DNA from: Treponema sp.
Lineage (GTDB): Bacteria > Spirochaetota > Spirochaetia > Treponematales > Treponemataceae
Direction: 5' to 3'
NCBI GenBank assembly: GCA_024690865.1
Contig: JAILON010000150.1
Coordinates: 1-37,624, forward strand
Length of the DNA stretch: 37,624 nucleotides
Below, one piece after another: positions 23,161-30,864 of the stretch. Below the pieces are notes generated by a model. The model was not told the origin of the DNA, ran no database searches, and saw only the letters and a list, made by a program, of their open reading frames with translations. A program made the translations under genes and the position numbers. Every line of letters begins with the position of its first letter. Positions within the stretch are counted from its first letter, which is position 1.

Positions 23161-24258
23161 CTACCTGCGGCCAAAGGCTTCCAAGTTTGCCAGTCCCCGT
23201 TTGAACTGGGGGACGCGGGCGCGGGCCGTGGTGTCCAAGGGCGAGGTCTGTCCTTCCTTGAGGAAGTGGTAGGCCACGCCCGCTATCATTGCCCCGTTGT
23301 CTCCGCAGAGCTTGAGCGATGGGAATATGCAGTTCAATTCCTTTCCCCCGCTGCGACAGTCAGACAGCATGGCCCTCAGCCGTGAATTTGCGGCCACTCC
23401 GCCCCCGGCGACTACGGTGGTGAGTCCCGTGTCCTCCACGGCCTTCATCAGGCGGGAAATCAAAATTTTGCAGGCGGCCTCCTGAAAGGATGCCGCTATG
23501 TTGGCGACGTTCTTTTCATGTCCGGGATTCAGAAAGAGGTCCGACTGGTGGATCACCGCGGTCTTGAGTCCTGAAAACGACATGTCGTAGCGGTGGGGGG
23601 AATTCCCGTCTCCGCCGGCGTCAGCCCCGGACTGTCCCCGCAGCCCCCGCTTGTCTATCTTGGGCAGCGGGAAGGAGAATGCGGCGGAATCGCCATCCTT
23701 GGAAAGCCGGTCTATTATCACTCCCCCGGGATATCCCAGGTCGTAGAACTTTGCGACTTTGTCAAAGGCTTCCCCGACGCTGTCGTCAATCGTAGTTCCC
23801 AGGATGTCCAGCTCGCCCACGCCCTTCACCACTGCGATGATGCTGTGGCCTCCGCTGACCAGCAGGCCCAAATAGGGATAGGCGATGTCGTTTTCAAGAT
23901 GGGCGGCATAGATGTGGCCCAGGATGTGGTTCACTGCGAAGAAGGGCTTGCCGGTGGCCCACGCCAGCGTCTTGCCGAATGAAAGGCCCACCAGCAGCGC
24001 CCCCATGAGGCCGGGGCGGTTGGTTGCCGCCACGGCATCGATGCCGTCCATCGTCAGTCCGGCTTCGGAAAGGGCCTGTCTGACGACGGGGAGGATCCAT
24101 TCCGCATGCTTGCGGCTGGCTATTTCAGGAACGACGCCCTTGTATATCTGGTGGAACGGAATCTGCGTCGCGACCACGTTGCTCAGAATCCTCTTGCCGT
24201 CTTCGACCACGGCACAGGCGGTTTCGTCACAGGAGCTTTCTATTCCCAAGACCTTCAT
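23161..24258 (-). CDS. tsaD: tRNA N6-adenosine threonylcarbamoyltransferase TsaD
   Basis: A 365-aa ASKHA-fold protein that transfers the threonylcarbamoyl group from TC-AMP to A37 of ANN-decoding tRNAs, working with TsaB and TsaE in the cytoplasm. Matching motifs are LGIESSCDETACAVV (4-18), VPEIASRKH, the metal-binding HILGH (His111, His115), LLVSGGHS, YPGGVIIDRL, FSGLKTA and GGGVAANSRLR, with CGDNGAMIA near the end. Length is normal apart from a short Gly/Ser-rich insert (GQSGADAGGDGNSPHRY) before MSFSGLK. An AGAGG ribosome-binding site precedes ATG 24258. The upstream gene ends 12 nt away, so the two form an operon. Confidence 0.96.
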   Translation of the reverse strand: MKVLGIESSCDETACAVVEDGKRILSNVVATQIPFHQIYKGVVPEIASRKHAEWILPVVRQALSEAGLTMDGIDAVAATNRPGLMGALLVGLSFGKTLAWATGKPFFAVNHILGHIYAAHLENDIAYPYLGLLVSGGHSIIAVVKGVGELDILGTTIDDSVGEAFDKVAKFYDLGYPGGVIIDRLSKDGDSAAFSFPLPKIDKRGLRGQSGADAGGDGNSPHRYDMSFSGLKTAVIHQSDLFLNPGHEKNVANIAASFQEAACKILISRLMKAVEDTGLTTVVAGGGVAANSRLRAMLSDCRSGGKELNCIFPSLKLCGDNGAMIAGVAYHFLKEGQTSPLDTTARARVPQFKRGLANLEAFGRR

Positions 24259-24270
24259 AACATATCCTCT

Positions 24271-25335
24271 CTACTCTCTCATAAGCTGGGAGGGACAGAC
24301 GAGTTCGTAGTCCCTGTCCAGAAGCGCCGGAGCCAGTTCCGTCAGAAGCGCGGGAAGTATTCCGGCTGACTTTTCAACATGGCCTATCATTATAGCCTTT
24401 CCATTTTTATTTGCAAGCGCAATTCCCTCGTAAATCTGCGCAAGCATTGCCTCCCGGTCCAGCACGTTGTCTATGAAGATGTCGCGGGTCAGGACCTTCA
24501 TGCCGCGTTCCCCGGCGGCCTGGGAAACCTTGCTTTTTGCAGTGGTGCGGGAGTCCATGAAGAAGACCCCGTAGTCCAGGGCCGCGTCCAGGACCGCCCC
24601 GATGAGGGTTTCGTCGGCCGTTATGAGCGAACCTTCATGGTTGTTCATTCCCCTGACGCCGATTCCCAACCCCTCAAGGTTTGCCTGGACGAGGGACCGT
24701 ATTGCTTCCGGCGTCATGCCGGGTTCGACCGCTCCCGGTCCCGGCCACAGCTTTTCGTTTTCCGCCTGCATGGGCTGGTGCAGCATCAGCTCCTTGCCGG
24801 CCGAAACGACCAGTGCGGCTGCCTCCCGGCTGTTTTCCAGCTGGGGCAGGACGGCGATGGCGAGGGGCAGGGGAACTGCAAGGTACAGGCGCAGGGCATC
24901 GAGGTCATAGCCGGCGTCGTCGATTACGAACGAAAGCCTGGCCCCTCCTGAGGCCGGCGGAATGTCGAAGCTGGGGAGGCGTTCGACGGGTTGGATCCGT
25001 ATGGGGGGCTCTCCGGCATCTGCGGCCGCGGGGCCGCTGCCGTTCTGGAGGCCGCCTGTGGAGTCGGATGTGCCTTCTGCGGTCTTGAATAGGGATTCGC
25101 CTGCGGTCCTGTCTGGACTGGGAAGTGGATGTACGTCCGGGAGTGCCGTTGCTGTTCCGGGGCCGGGGCTTTCAGGTCCGTAGCGGGCAGGATCGTTGCC
25201 GTACAGGACGTTTATGAAGAGGAGGATAATGCAGAGTATGACGACTGTTCCTGCGAAAAGGAAGAGCGTTCCGCCGGGGATTCTCAGGACGGCCTTTTTG
25301 GCGCGTCCTTTGCTCCGCCTGCTTTTTGCGACCAT
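24271..25335 (-). CDS. Divergent polysaccharide deacetylase (YibQ/DUF610 family)
   Basis: A 354-aa membrane-anchored protein. A very basic N-terminus (MVAKSRRSKGRAKKAV) and one hydrophobic segment (GTLFLFAGTVVILCIILLFINVLYG) are followed by a Pro/Gly/Ser-rich linker of about 80 residues. The extracytoplasmic domain has the YibQ motifs FVIDDAGYD, MLHQPMQ, GMNNHEGS, FFMDSRTT, DIFIDN and GHVEKS. The family has a carbohydrate-esterase-4-like barrel; its metal and activity are not firmly established. It may act on cell-wall or surface glycans. The promoter ends 11 nt or less before the ATG and there is no ribosome-binding site. First gene of a two-gene operon with tsaD. Confidence 0.88.
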   Translation of the reverse strand: MVAKSRRSKGRAKKAVLRIPGGTLFLFAGTVVILCIILLFINVLYGNDPARYGPESPGPGTATALPDVHPLPSPDRTAGESLFKTAEGTSDSTGGLQNGSGPAAADAGEPPIRIQPVERLPSFDIPPASGGARLSFVIDDAGYDLDALRLYLAVPLPLAIAVLPQLENSREAAALVVSAGKELMLHQPMQAENEKLWPGPGAVEPGMTPEAIRSLVQANLEGLGIGVRGMNNHEGSLITADETLIGAVLDAALDYGVFFMDSRTTAKSKVSQAAGERGMKVLTRDIFIDNVLDREAMLAQIYEGIALANKNGKAIMIGHVEKSAGILPALLTELAPALLDRDYELVCPSQLMRE

Positions 25336-25346
25336 AGCGGGGATAT

Positions 25347-25374
25347 TTTATAGTATAGAAGGACTTTGTTTCAA
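25347..25374 (-). promoter_or_regulatory. Promoter of the deacetylase-tsaD operon
   Basis: On the minus strand a -35 TTGAAA (25369-25374), a 16-bp spacer and a -10 TATAAA (25347-25352) lie 11 nt before ATG 25335. An overlapping -10 TAAAAT lies 9 nt before it. The leader would be 0-5 nt with no ribosome-binding site. Confidence 0.5.
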
Positions 25375-25478
25375 GAAGCCCTGGATGGAATATGTTTTTA
25401 TTGAAAAAAGCGTCAAAGCTATTGACAACGGATATAAAAATCATTAAAAATATATCTCCTTTTTGCGCTTAAAACTAA

Positions 25479-25506
25479 TTGACTAAATAACTCCTATCGT
25501 TATAAT
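25479..25506 (+). promoter_or_regulatory. Strong promoter of the TPR-greA operon, overlapping an upstream ATG
   Basis: A -35 TTGACT (25479-25484), a 16-bp spacer and a perfect -10 TATAAT (25501-25506) are seen. An in-frame ATG at 25505 lies in the -10 itself, so the usable start is ATG 25514, which is 7 nt after the -10. No Shine-Dalgarno sequence exists; the mRNA is probably leaderless. Confidence 0.75.
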
Positions 25507-25513
25507 GAAATTC

Positions 25514-26449
25514 ATGGAGACTCGGTCCGCGTCCACCCTTATGTCCGCATACGCCCTTATCGGGGAAGGAAATTTGCGAGAAGCCCAGGCAATGCTAGAA
25601 GACGCCCTCACGAACGACTTGGAGAACCACGACCTCGTGTTCGCGGCGAGCTGTTGTTCCTTCTGGCGGGATACGATCGAAGGCCTTCCCAACTTGGACC
25701 CCTTTGAGCAGGGCGAGAGCCTGGTGAACCATTGGAAGCGCTTCCGCCTGAGGGTTGAACGCGAGGAAGAGCCGCTTGAACAGACGGTGTATGCCTTTAG
25801 GAGGAAAGTCTTTTCCACCGCGCTTGAGCAGTATGGAAAGGATCTGGACAAGGCCGACAACCTGATCCATGCGGAAATATGCAGGAAGATAGGCTTCTGC
25901 TACAAGCAGCTGGGAAATTTCGAGACGGCGTTGGGATACCTGCAGGAGGCCTATTCCACCGTCGAGGGACGGGCCGACATTATTGCGGAGATGGCGGACT
26001 GCTATGACCTGTGCGGAGAGGACAAGTCTGCCAAGGTCCTGTTCAGGGAGGCGTTCTTCCTGGATCCGCAGAAGGTGGACCTGGCATTTCTGGAATCGCC
26101 GCTGATAGGGAAACTGATAGCCTTGGTTACGGAAAAGGGGCTGACGGGTGCGGAACTTTTGGAATGGATGCCCGTGTACGGCACGCTTTTCGGGGTCTTC
26201 AACGTGAAGAGGAAGTTGAAGGCGCAGGAGATAGGCCGGCTCAAGCAGGACATCTACGCGAAGGAAAACGAGATGAAGGATCCGAACAACGACCTTTCTC
26301 TCATAAAGCCGAGGCTGCTCAACATGTATTTTTGGCTGGTTGACTATTGTGAGCTTGCGCAGGAAAACAATGCGAAGATCCAAGAGGCTTTGCTGAAGAT
26401 TAAGATTTTGGATAGGAATATTTATATGCTCTATACGGGCAATATATAA
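25514..26449 (+). CDS. TPR-containing protein paired with the long GreA
   Basis: A 311-aa cytoplasmic protein without signal peptide or membrane segments. Residues about 115-190 contain tetratricopeptide-like helices (AEICRKIGFCYKQLGNFETALGYLQEAY and AEMADCYDLCGEDKSAKVLFREAFFLDP), with the usual Gly/Ala/Tyr/Pro positions. The N-terminal 40 residues (ALIGEGNLREAQAMLEDAL) also look like a TPR helix pair. The C-terminal part is a long helix-rich region (KRKLKAQEIGRLKQDIYAKENEMKD). It is 39 nt upstream of greA on the same strand and has the operon's only promoter. In other treponemes a similar gene sits before greA, so it may help this elongation factor or be a partner scaffold. Confidence 0.82.
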   Translation: METRSASTLMSAYALIGEGNLREAQAMLEDALTNDLENHDLVFAASCCSFWRDTIEGLPNLDPFEQGESLVNHWKRFRLRVEREEEPLEQTVYAFRRKVFSTALEQYGKDLDKADNLIHAEICRKIGFCYKQLGNFETALGYLQEAYSTVEGRADIIAEMADCYDLCGEDKSAKVLFREAFFLDPQKVDLAFLESPLIGKLIALVTEKGLTGAELLEWMPVYGTLFGVFNVKRKLKAQEIGRLKQDIYAKENEMKDPNNDLSLIKPRLLNMYFWLVDYCELAQENNAKIQEALLKIKILDRNIYMLYTGNI

Positions 26450-26488
26450 TGTTTTGCTTTTTATTGTAAACGAAACGAGGAGTACAGT

Positions 26489-29371
26489 ATGTCGGAAGAA
26501 CTTGAGAATTCAGTGCGCGAGATGTTGAAGGCGGAGACGTGGACGAGGTCCGGGATTGGTAATTTCACGGTAGACAACTTGAATGAACTTTCGGGCATCC
26601 TTGACAAGACGCACAAGGAGGCGGCGGAAGATGTCATAATGGGCATCTGCGACGAGCAGCTGCAGAAGACCAAGGACTGCGTGTCTGCCCTCTTTATCAA
26701 GGGAATGCTGAGCCTCCGCGAGCAGAACTATGAAAGCAAGGAAATTGTCAGCCTCATCGATATATTTGAAAAGAACCATAAAGACCAGATAATAGTCGTC
26801 ATCTGCAACAAGATCCTCGAGGAGATGCCCGAAAACATCTTTGCCCTCCGCAAACGGGCCGAATGCTATAAGGAAAACAACGACGACCGCTTCTGGGACG
26901 AGTACAAAAAAATCGTCCAGCTTGACTTTGGCGAGGCCGACCTGGCCCTGCAGCTTGCCGAAAAATACCGGGAGGATGGGAACGAGAAGGACGAGATAAC
27001 CTATTACAAGAGGGCTATCCTCCGCTACATCTCCACGGCTTCCGAAAGCGCGACCAAAAACGAGGAGAAGATCAAGACCGTCTGGTCAAAGCTCGTGAAG
27101 CTCATTCCAAAGGAAATGGACTATTTCCTGATGCTCCAGAAGAAGATAGCCCAGAACGTGAGCGAGGGCAAGTCCGCTACCCTCATGATGGAACTCTATG
27201 ACTATTACGCGGACACCTCCAACTGGGACGTCGCCATCTCCATACTCAAGCTTGTGTTGGCCATAGACGGGAAGGAGTCGTCGTACCGGTCCAAAATCGT
27301 GGACTGCTACGAGAAAAAGTATTCGTCCAACCGCAATGTCAAGGATTATATAAAGAAGTCCGGTTTGGACAAGAACACCCGCGATGTGTTCGAGGCGATA
27401 AACGACTTTGAGAAGCATATCTCGTTTGACAAGGGGAACTTCGTGTTCCACCGGTCATGGGGGGTCGGCTACATCATAAAGGTCGCGCAGGGGGATGACC
27501 TGACGATCAACTTCGGCAGCAAGGTGGGCAACAAGTCCATGAAGCTGGATATGGCCATAAAGGCCCTGCAGCCGCTTTCCAAGAAGCACATCTGGGTTCT
27601 TAAGGCGACGAAGAGCAGGGATGCCCTGTTGAAAATGGTGGGACTGGGTGAAGTTTCCAAGGATCTGAGCAAGACCGAAAAGGACAATGCGAAGCGGAAT
27701 GCCGTTGCCGAGACGTTGAAGATCATCATCGAAAGCTTTGACAACCGCTGCGACATGAAGCGCATAAAGGCCGAGCTCGTTCCTGCGATCATCGATGAGA
27801 CCAAGTGGAACAACTGGCATGCCATTGCGAACGAGATACTCTCCGCCGGTTCAACGAGCGATCCGAAATCTCCGAACTTTGGGGTGGCCCAGGATGACAT
27901 CAACATGTATACCGTGCGCGAGAACAAGCTTGAGGTACAGGAGCGCTTGAATATAGAGTTCAAGGCGGAGAAGGACTTCTTCTCCAAGAGCGACATCCTG
28001 ATGAGGCTTGTGGACCAGTACCGCAGGGCAAAGGACGAGGACAAGGACAAGTACCTTGAACCCTTGACTGACATGTTCAGCTACTTTGCCAACTACCTCA
28101 AAAGCAGTGCGAACGAGGATGACGATGAAGAGAAGGTGCGTAAGCTCGCGTCTTTCCTCCTGGTCCAGTGCATTTCCAAGGAGTTCCCCAGCTTCCATAT
28201 TCCAGAGGATTCCTCCTTCGAAAAGCTCTACACGATGCTTTCCCCCAGGGATGCATACCAGGAGCTGCAGGGAAAGAAGAATACCAACCTGCGCGACTAC
28301 TTCCTGAGGAACGTCAAGCTTCTGAGGAACTGGGACGACGAGTACGTGAAGCTGTTCCCGGTCGTATTGGACAGCAACCAGTCTTCCGACAGGGCGGGAG
28401 AGGCCTCCTACATCGACATAACCAAGGAGCTTGCCGATGCGAACAAGGAAGACAAGCTTACCCAGTTGGTGAAGGACTGCTTTGAGGACTACAGGAGCAA
28501 CCGCAATGCGGCGATCTTCCTCTTCCAGGAGCACAGCAACGACGAGTGGTTCAAGGCTGCGAAAATTCCCTATGACGTCCAGCTCCAGACCCTCCTGAAG
28601 ATTATGGACTACTGCTTCTGGGAAATCTCCAACCACAAGGATACGACGGAAAACAAGAAGACCATAAACGCTGCGCGCAATATCCTTTTTGGAAAGAAGA
28701 AGGACGACAAGAACCTCGTGCTGGCGTACATAATTGATGGTGACGAGGACAACGCGCTCCGCTTCTTCACCTTGGTCAACGACATCACGGGCCTGGACCA
28801 TACGTTCAAGGATGCCCTGCGCAATGGAATACTTGACAAGTGGAAGGACTTCAAGTTCCCCGTGACGGCGGTCAAGCAGGCCAGTACCCAGAATGGAATT
28901 TGGGTCACGGCCAAGGCTCTTGAGGACAAGAGGGCCGAAGCTGAGAACATTGAGAAGGTCATCCTGCCCAAGATTGTCGAAGAAATTTCCGAGGCCAGGG
29001 ACCAGGGAGACCTTAAGGAGAACGCCGAATACAAAGCTGCGAAAGAGGCTCAGCACATCAACAGCAAGAAGCTTGCAGACCTCCAGAAGCAGATTGACCG
29101 TGCGGTGATCTTTGATCCGTCCACGATTACGACGGCGATTGTTTCGTTCGGAACGAAGGTTACTGTACACGACAACCTTTCCGGCCAGGACAGCTGCTAT
29201 ACGATACTTGGGCCGTTCGAGTCGGCGCCGGACAAGGGAATCATCTCCTACATTTCTCCGCTGGGCGACAAGCTCATGGACAGCAAGGTTGATGAAAAGC
29301 TTGAGTTTACGATCAACGGCAAGGCCTACGACTACACGATAAAGTCCATCGAGGTCGCAAACCTGTCATAG
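26489..29371 (+). CDS. greA: Spirochaete-type GreA with about 800-residue N-terminal extension
   Basis: A 960-aa protein. Only the last ~155 residues are the classical GreA. They form a coiled-coil finger (ILPKIVEEISEARDQGDLKENAEYK; tip acidic residues Asp841 and Glu844) and an FKBP-like C-terminal domain (VTVHDNLSGQD, FTINGKAYDYTI). GreA enters the RNA polymerase secondary channel to stimulate cleavage of backtracked RNA. The first ~800 residues are helical and include TPR-like stretches (LRKRAECYKENNDDRFWDEYKKI, ALQLAEKYREDGNEKDEITYYKRAI) plus a CarD/Tudor-like beta segment (about 317-345, FVFHRSWGVGYIIKVAQGDDLTINF). Standard GreA is about 158 aa, so this is a large fusion, typical of spirochaetes. 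GAGGAG precedes ATG 26489. Confidence 0.93.
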   Translation: MSEELENSVREMLKAETWTRSGIGNFTVDNLNELSGILDKTHKEAAEDVIMGICDEQLQKTKDCVSALFIKGMLSLREQNYESKEIVSLIDIFEKNHKDQIIVVICNKILEEMPENIFALRKRAECYKENNDDRFWDEYKKIVQLDFGEADLALQLAEKYREDGNEKDEITYYKRAILRYISTASESATKNEEKIKTVWSKLVKLIPKEMDYFLMLQKKIAQNVSEGKSATLMMELYDYYADTSNWDVAISILKLVLAIDGKESSYRSKIVDCYEKKYSSNRNVKDYIKKSGLDKNTRDVFEAINDFEKHISFDKGNFVFHRSWGVGYIIKVAQGDDLTINFGSKVGNKSMKLDMAIKALQPLSKKHIWVLKATKSRDALLKMVGLGEVSKDLSKTEKDNAKRNAVAETLKIIIESFDNRCDMKRIKAELVPAIIDETKWNNWHAIANEILSAGSTSDPKSPNFGVAQDDINMYTVRENKLEVQERLNIEFKAEKDFFSKSDILMRLVDQYRRAKDEDKDKYLEPLTDMFSYFANYLKSSANEDDDEEKVRKLASFLLVQCISKEFPSFHIPEDSSFEKLYTMLSPRDAYQELQGKKNTNLRDYFLRNVKLLRNWDDEYVKLFPVVLDSNQSSDRAGEASYIDITKELADANKEDKLTQLVKDCFEDYRSNRNAAIFLFQEHSNDEWFKAAKIPYDVQLQTLLKIMDYCFWEISNHKDTTENKKTINAARNILFGKKKDDKNLVLAYIIDGDEDNALRFFTLVNDITGLDHTFKDALRNGILDKWKDFKFPVTAVKQASTQNGIWVTAKALEDKRAEAENIEKVILPKIVEEISEARDQGDLKENAEYKAAKEAQHINSKKLADLQKQIDRAVIFDPSTITTAIVSFGTKVTVHDNLSGQDSCYTILGPFESAPDKGIISYISPLGDKLMDSKVDEKLEFTINGKAYDYTIKSIEVANLS

Positions 29372-29381
29372 GCTGCTGCCG

Positions 29382-30314
29382 ATGATCGAGAAGGATTCCT
29401 TTCAATGGCTGGCCGAGCATATCGGTTATTTCAAGGGAACTACGAACGTCGGGCTGGCCGTGTCCGGTCCGACGCTCTTCCTTATTGATTCCGGGGACTG
29501 CCGGGAGGACGGGGAGGCATTGGCCAAGGCCATCCGCCAGCTTTTCCCCGGCAAGGACCTGAAGGCCGTCATAAATACCCATGGACATTCCGACCACTGC
29601 GGAGGAAATTCCGCCCTCAAGGAGGCCTTCGGCTGCGAAATCTGGGCGCCCAGGGTCGAAAGCATTTTTATAGAAAATCCTGGGCTTCCATTGGACATCT
29701 ACTGGGGGGGACGGCACTTCACTGCGGGCAATGTTCCCGTGTTTAGAGGCATTTCCCCCTGCCCGGTTGACAGGCCCCTTGACGAGGAACAGCTGGACGA
29801 GGGGGATGTCACGTTCAAGATGGTTGCCCTGCCCGGCCATTTTTATGACCAGCTGGGCATCGTCGTGAAAGACTCATGCAGCGGGAAAAAAATCTATTTC
29901 ATGGGCGACTCATTCTTTGGGGTAGAGATGATAAAGCGCTACTGGATTCCCTTCATGCAGGATCCACGGCTTTTCCGCGAATCCATCTGTAGGATTGAAG
30001 GAGAGGACGCTGATTTCTTCATACCCTCCCACGGAACTCCGCTGGACAGGCAGAAGCTTCCTGCCTTGGCGGAGCTGAACAAAATCATGACGCTTGAGGC
30101 GGAAAGCCTGGTGATGAAGATTGTGCGCCGGGGGCCTGCGACCTGCGAGGAAATACTGAAGGCCGTTGCCGACTATGCGGGTTTGAACATGAAGTTGAGC
30201 CAGTATGTCCTGATAGGTTCCACAATCCGATCGTATGTTTCCCGCCTCTACAACGAGGGCAGGCTGCGCTACGAGATGAAGGACAACAGGCTGCTGTGGC
30301 TACCGGCGGAATAG
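29382..30314 (+). CDS. MBL-fold metallo-hydrolase with C-terminal winged-helix-like tail
   Basis: A 310-aa metallo-beta-lactamase-fold protein. It keeps the metal motif THGHSDHCGG (residues 66-75), the third-ligand motif LPGHFYDQ, the Asp motif YFMGDSFFG and the last His in IPSHGTP. These support a two-metal hydrolase in the cytoplasm; the substrate is unknown. The C-terminal ~75 residues (RRGPATCEEILKAVADYAGL to RLYNEGRLRYEMKDNRLLW) look like a winged helix, as in several MBL proteins of the glyoxalase II/LACTB2 group. It begins 10 nt after greA and has no clear ribosome-binding site, so it is probably cotranscribed and coupled. Confidence 0.88.
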   Translation: MIEKDSFQWLAEHIGYFKGTTNVGLAVSGPTLFLIDSGDCREDGEALAKAIRQLFPGKDLKAVINTHGHSDHCGGNSALKEAFGCEIWAPRVESIFIENPGLPLDIYWGGRHFTAGNVPVFRGISPCPVDRPLDEEQLDEGDVTFKMVALPGHFYDQLGIVVKDSCSGKKIYFMGDSFFGVEMIKRYWIPFMQDPRLFRESICRIEGEDADFFIPSHGTPLDRQKLPALAELNKIMTLEAESLVMKIVRRGPATCEEILKAVADYAGLNMKLSQYVLIGSTIRSYVSRLYNEGRLRYEMKDNRLLWLPAE

Positions 30315-30352
30315 CATGTCGCGGGCCGTTTTGGCGAAGGTTGGTCGTCCTG

Positions 30353-30383
30353 CGCGAGCCGTTTGGGCACGGCGCGGCTTTTT
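30353..30383 (+). terminator. Rho-independent terminator of the TPR-greA-MBL operon
   Basis: A stem CGC-(GA bulge)-GCCGT (30353-30362) pairs with ACGGCGCG (30369-30376) around the loop TTGGGC. It is followed by GC and TTTTT (30379-30383). It lies about 40 nt after the MBL stop codon. Confidence 0.75.
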
Positions 30384-30432
30384 CTGTGGCGGGCCGCTGG
30401 CTGCTTCCTTATCCCCGCTCCGCGCGGGGCGT

Positions 30433-30864
30433 CTAATTCTTGGGCTGCTCCCGGTAGGACCAAAATTTGTTCATCAGGAAATTCAGCGGGGTCGTGACGC
30501 AGACGGTCAGGATGGGCGCAATATAGGCGGACAAGTGCATCCGGTCAATCAGCAGGTGCAGCAGGAATGTTTGCAGGACGAGGCCGGTCAGGGCATAGGA
30601 GATGAACGTCTTGACCAGTGTCGCCGCGTTGTTCCGCTTCTCGCCTTCGGCTTTCTTGAAGACAAAGAGGCTGTTCCACAGGAATGAATTCAGCACGCTG
30701 ACGACAAAACCAATTCCGTTTGCAATCGTGTAGTGGCAGCCAAAATACAGCAGGACACTGTATACGACGTAATAAACCAGCAGGTTGCTCACGCCCACCA
30801 GGCCAAACTTGACGAACTGGACGGCCCACGGGTAGCGTTCCAATAAATCGGAGATAAGTTTCAT
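30433..30864 (-). CDS. GtrA-family membrane protein (lipid-linked sugar flippase type)
   Basis: A 143-aa protein with four hydrophobic segments and the GtrA pattern: FVKFGLVGVSNLLVYYVVYS, IANGIGFVVSVLNSFLWNSLFVF, KTFISYALTGLVLQTFLLHLL and TTPLNFLMNKFWSY. GtrA proteins are thought to flip bactoprenyl-phosphate sugars across the cytoplasmic membrane for later transfer to surface glycans. ATG 30864 overlaps the epimerase stop as ATGA with GGAAGG upstream. It is the last gene of the sugar operon and may export the product, or a precursor, of the other enzymes. Upstream in-frame residues belong to the epimerase and are not used. Confidence 0.92.
   Translation of the reverse strand: MKLISDLLERYPWAVQFVKFGLVGVSNLLVYYVVYSVLLYFGCHYTIANGIGFVVSVLNSFLWNSLFVFKKAEGEKRNNAATLVKTFISYALTGLVLQTFLLHLLIDRMHLSAYIAPILTVCVTTPLNFLMNKFWSYREQPKN

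Noticed and set aside
25505..25513. ATG 25505 as the TPR gene start
   Set aside because: It lies inside the perfect TATAAT box, so the transcript would begin after it; ATG 25514 is the next in-frame start.
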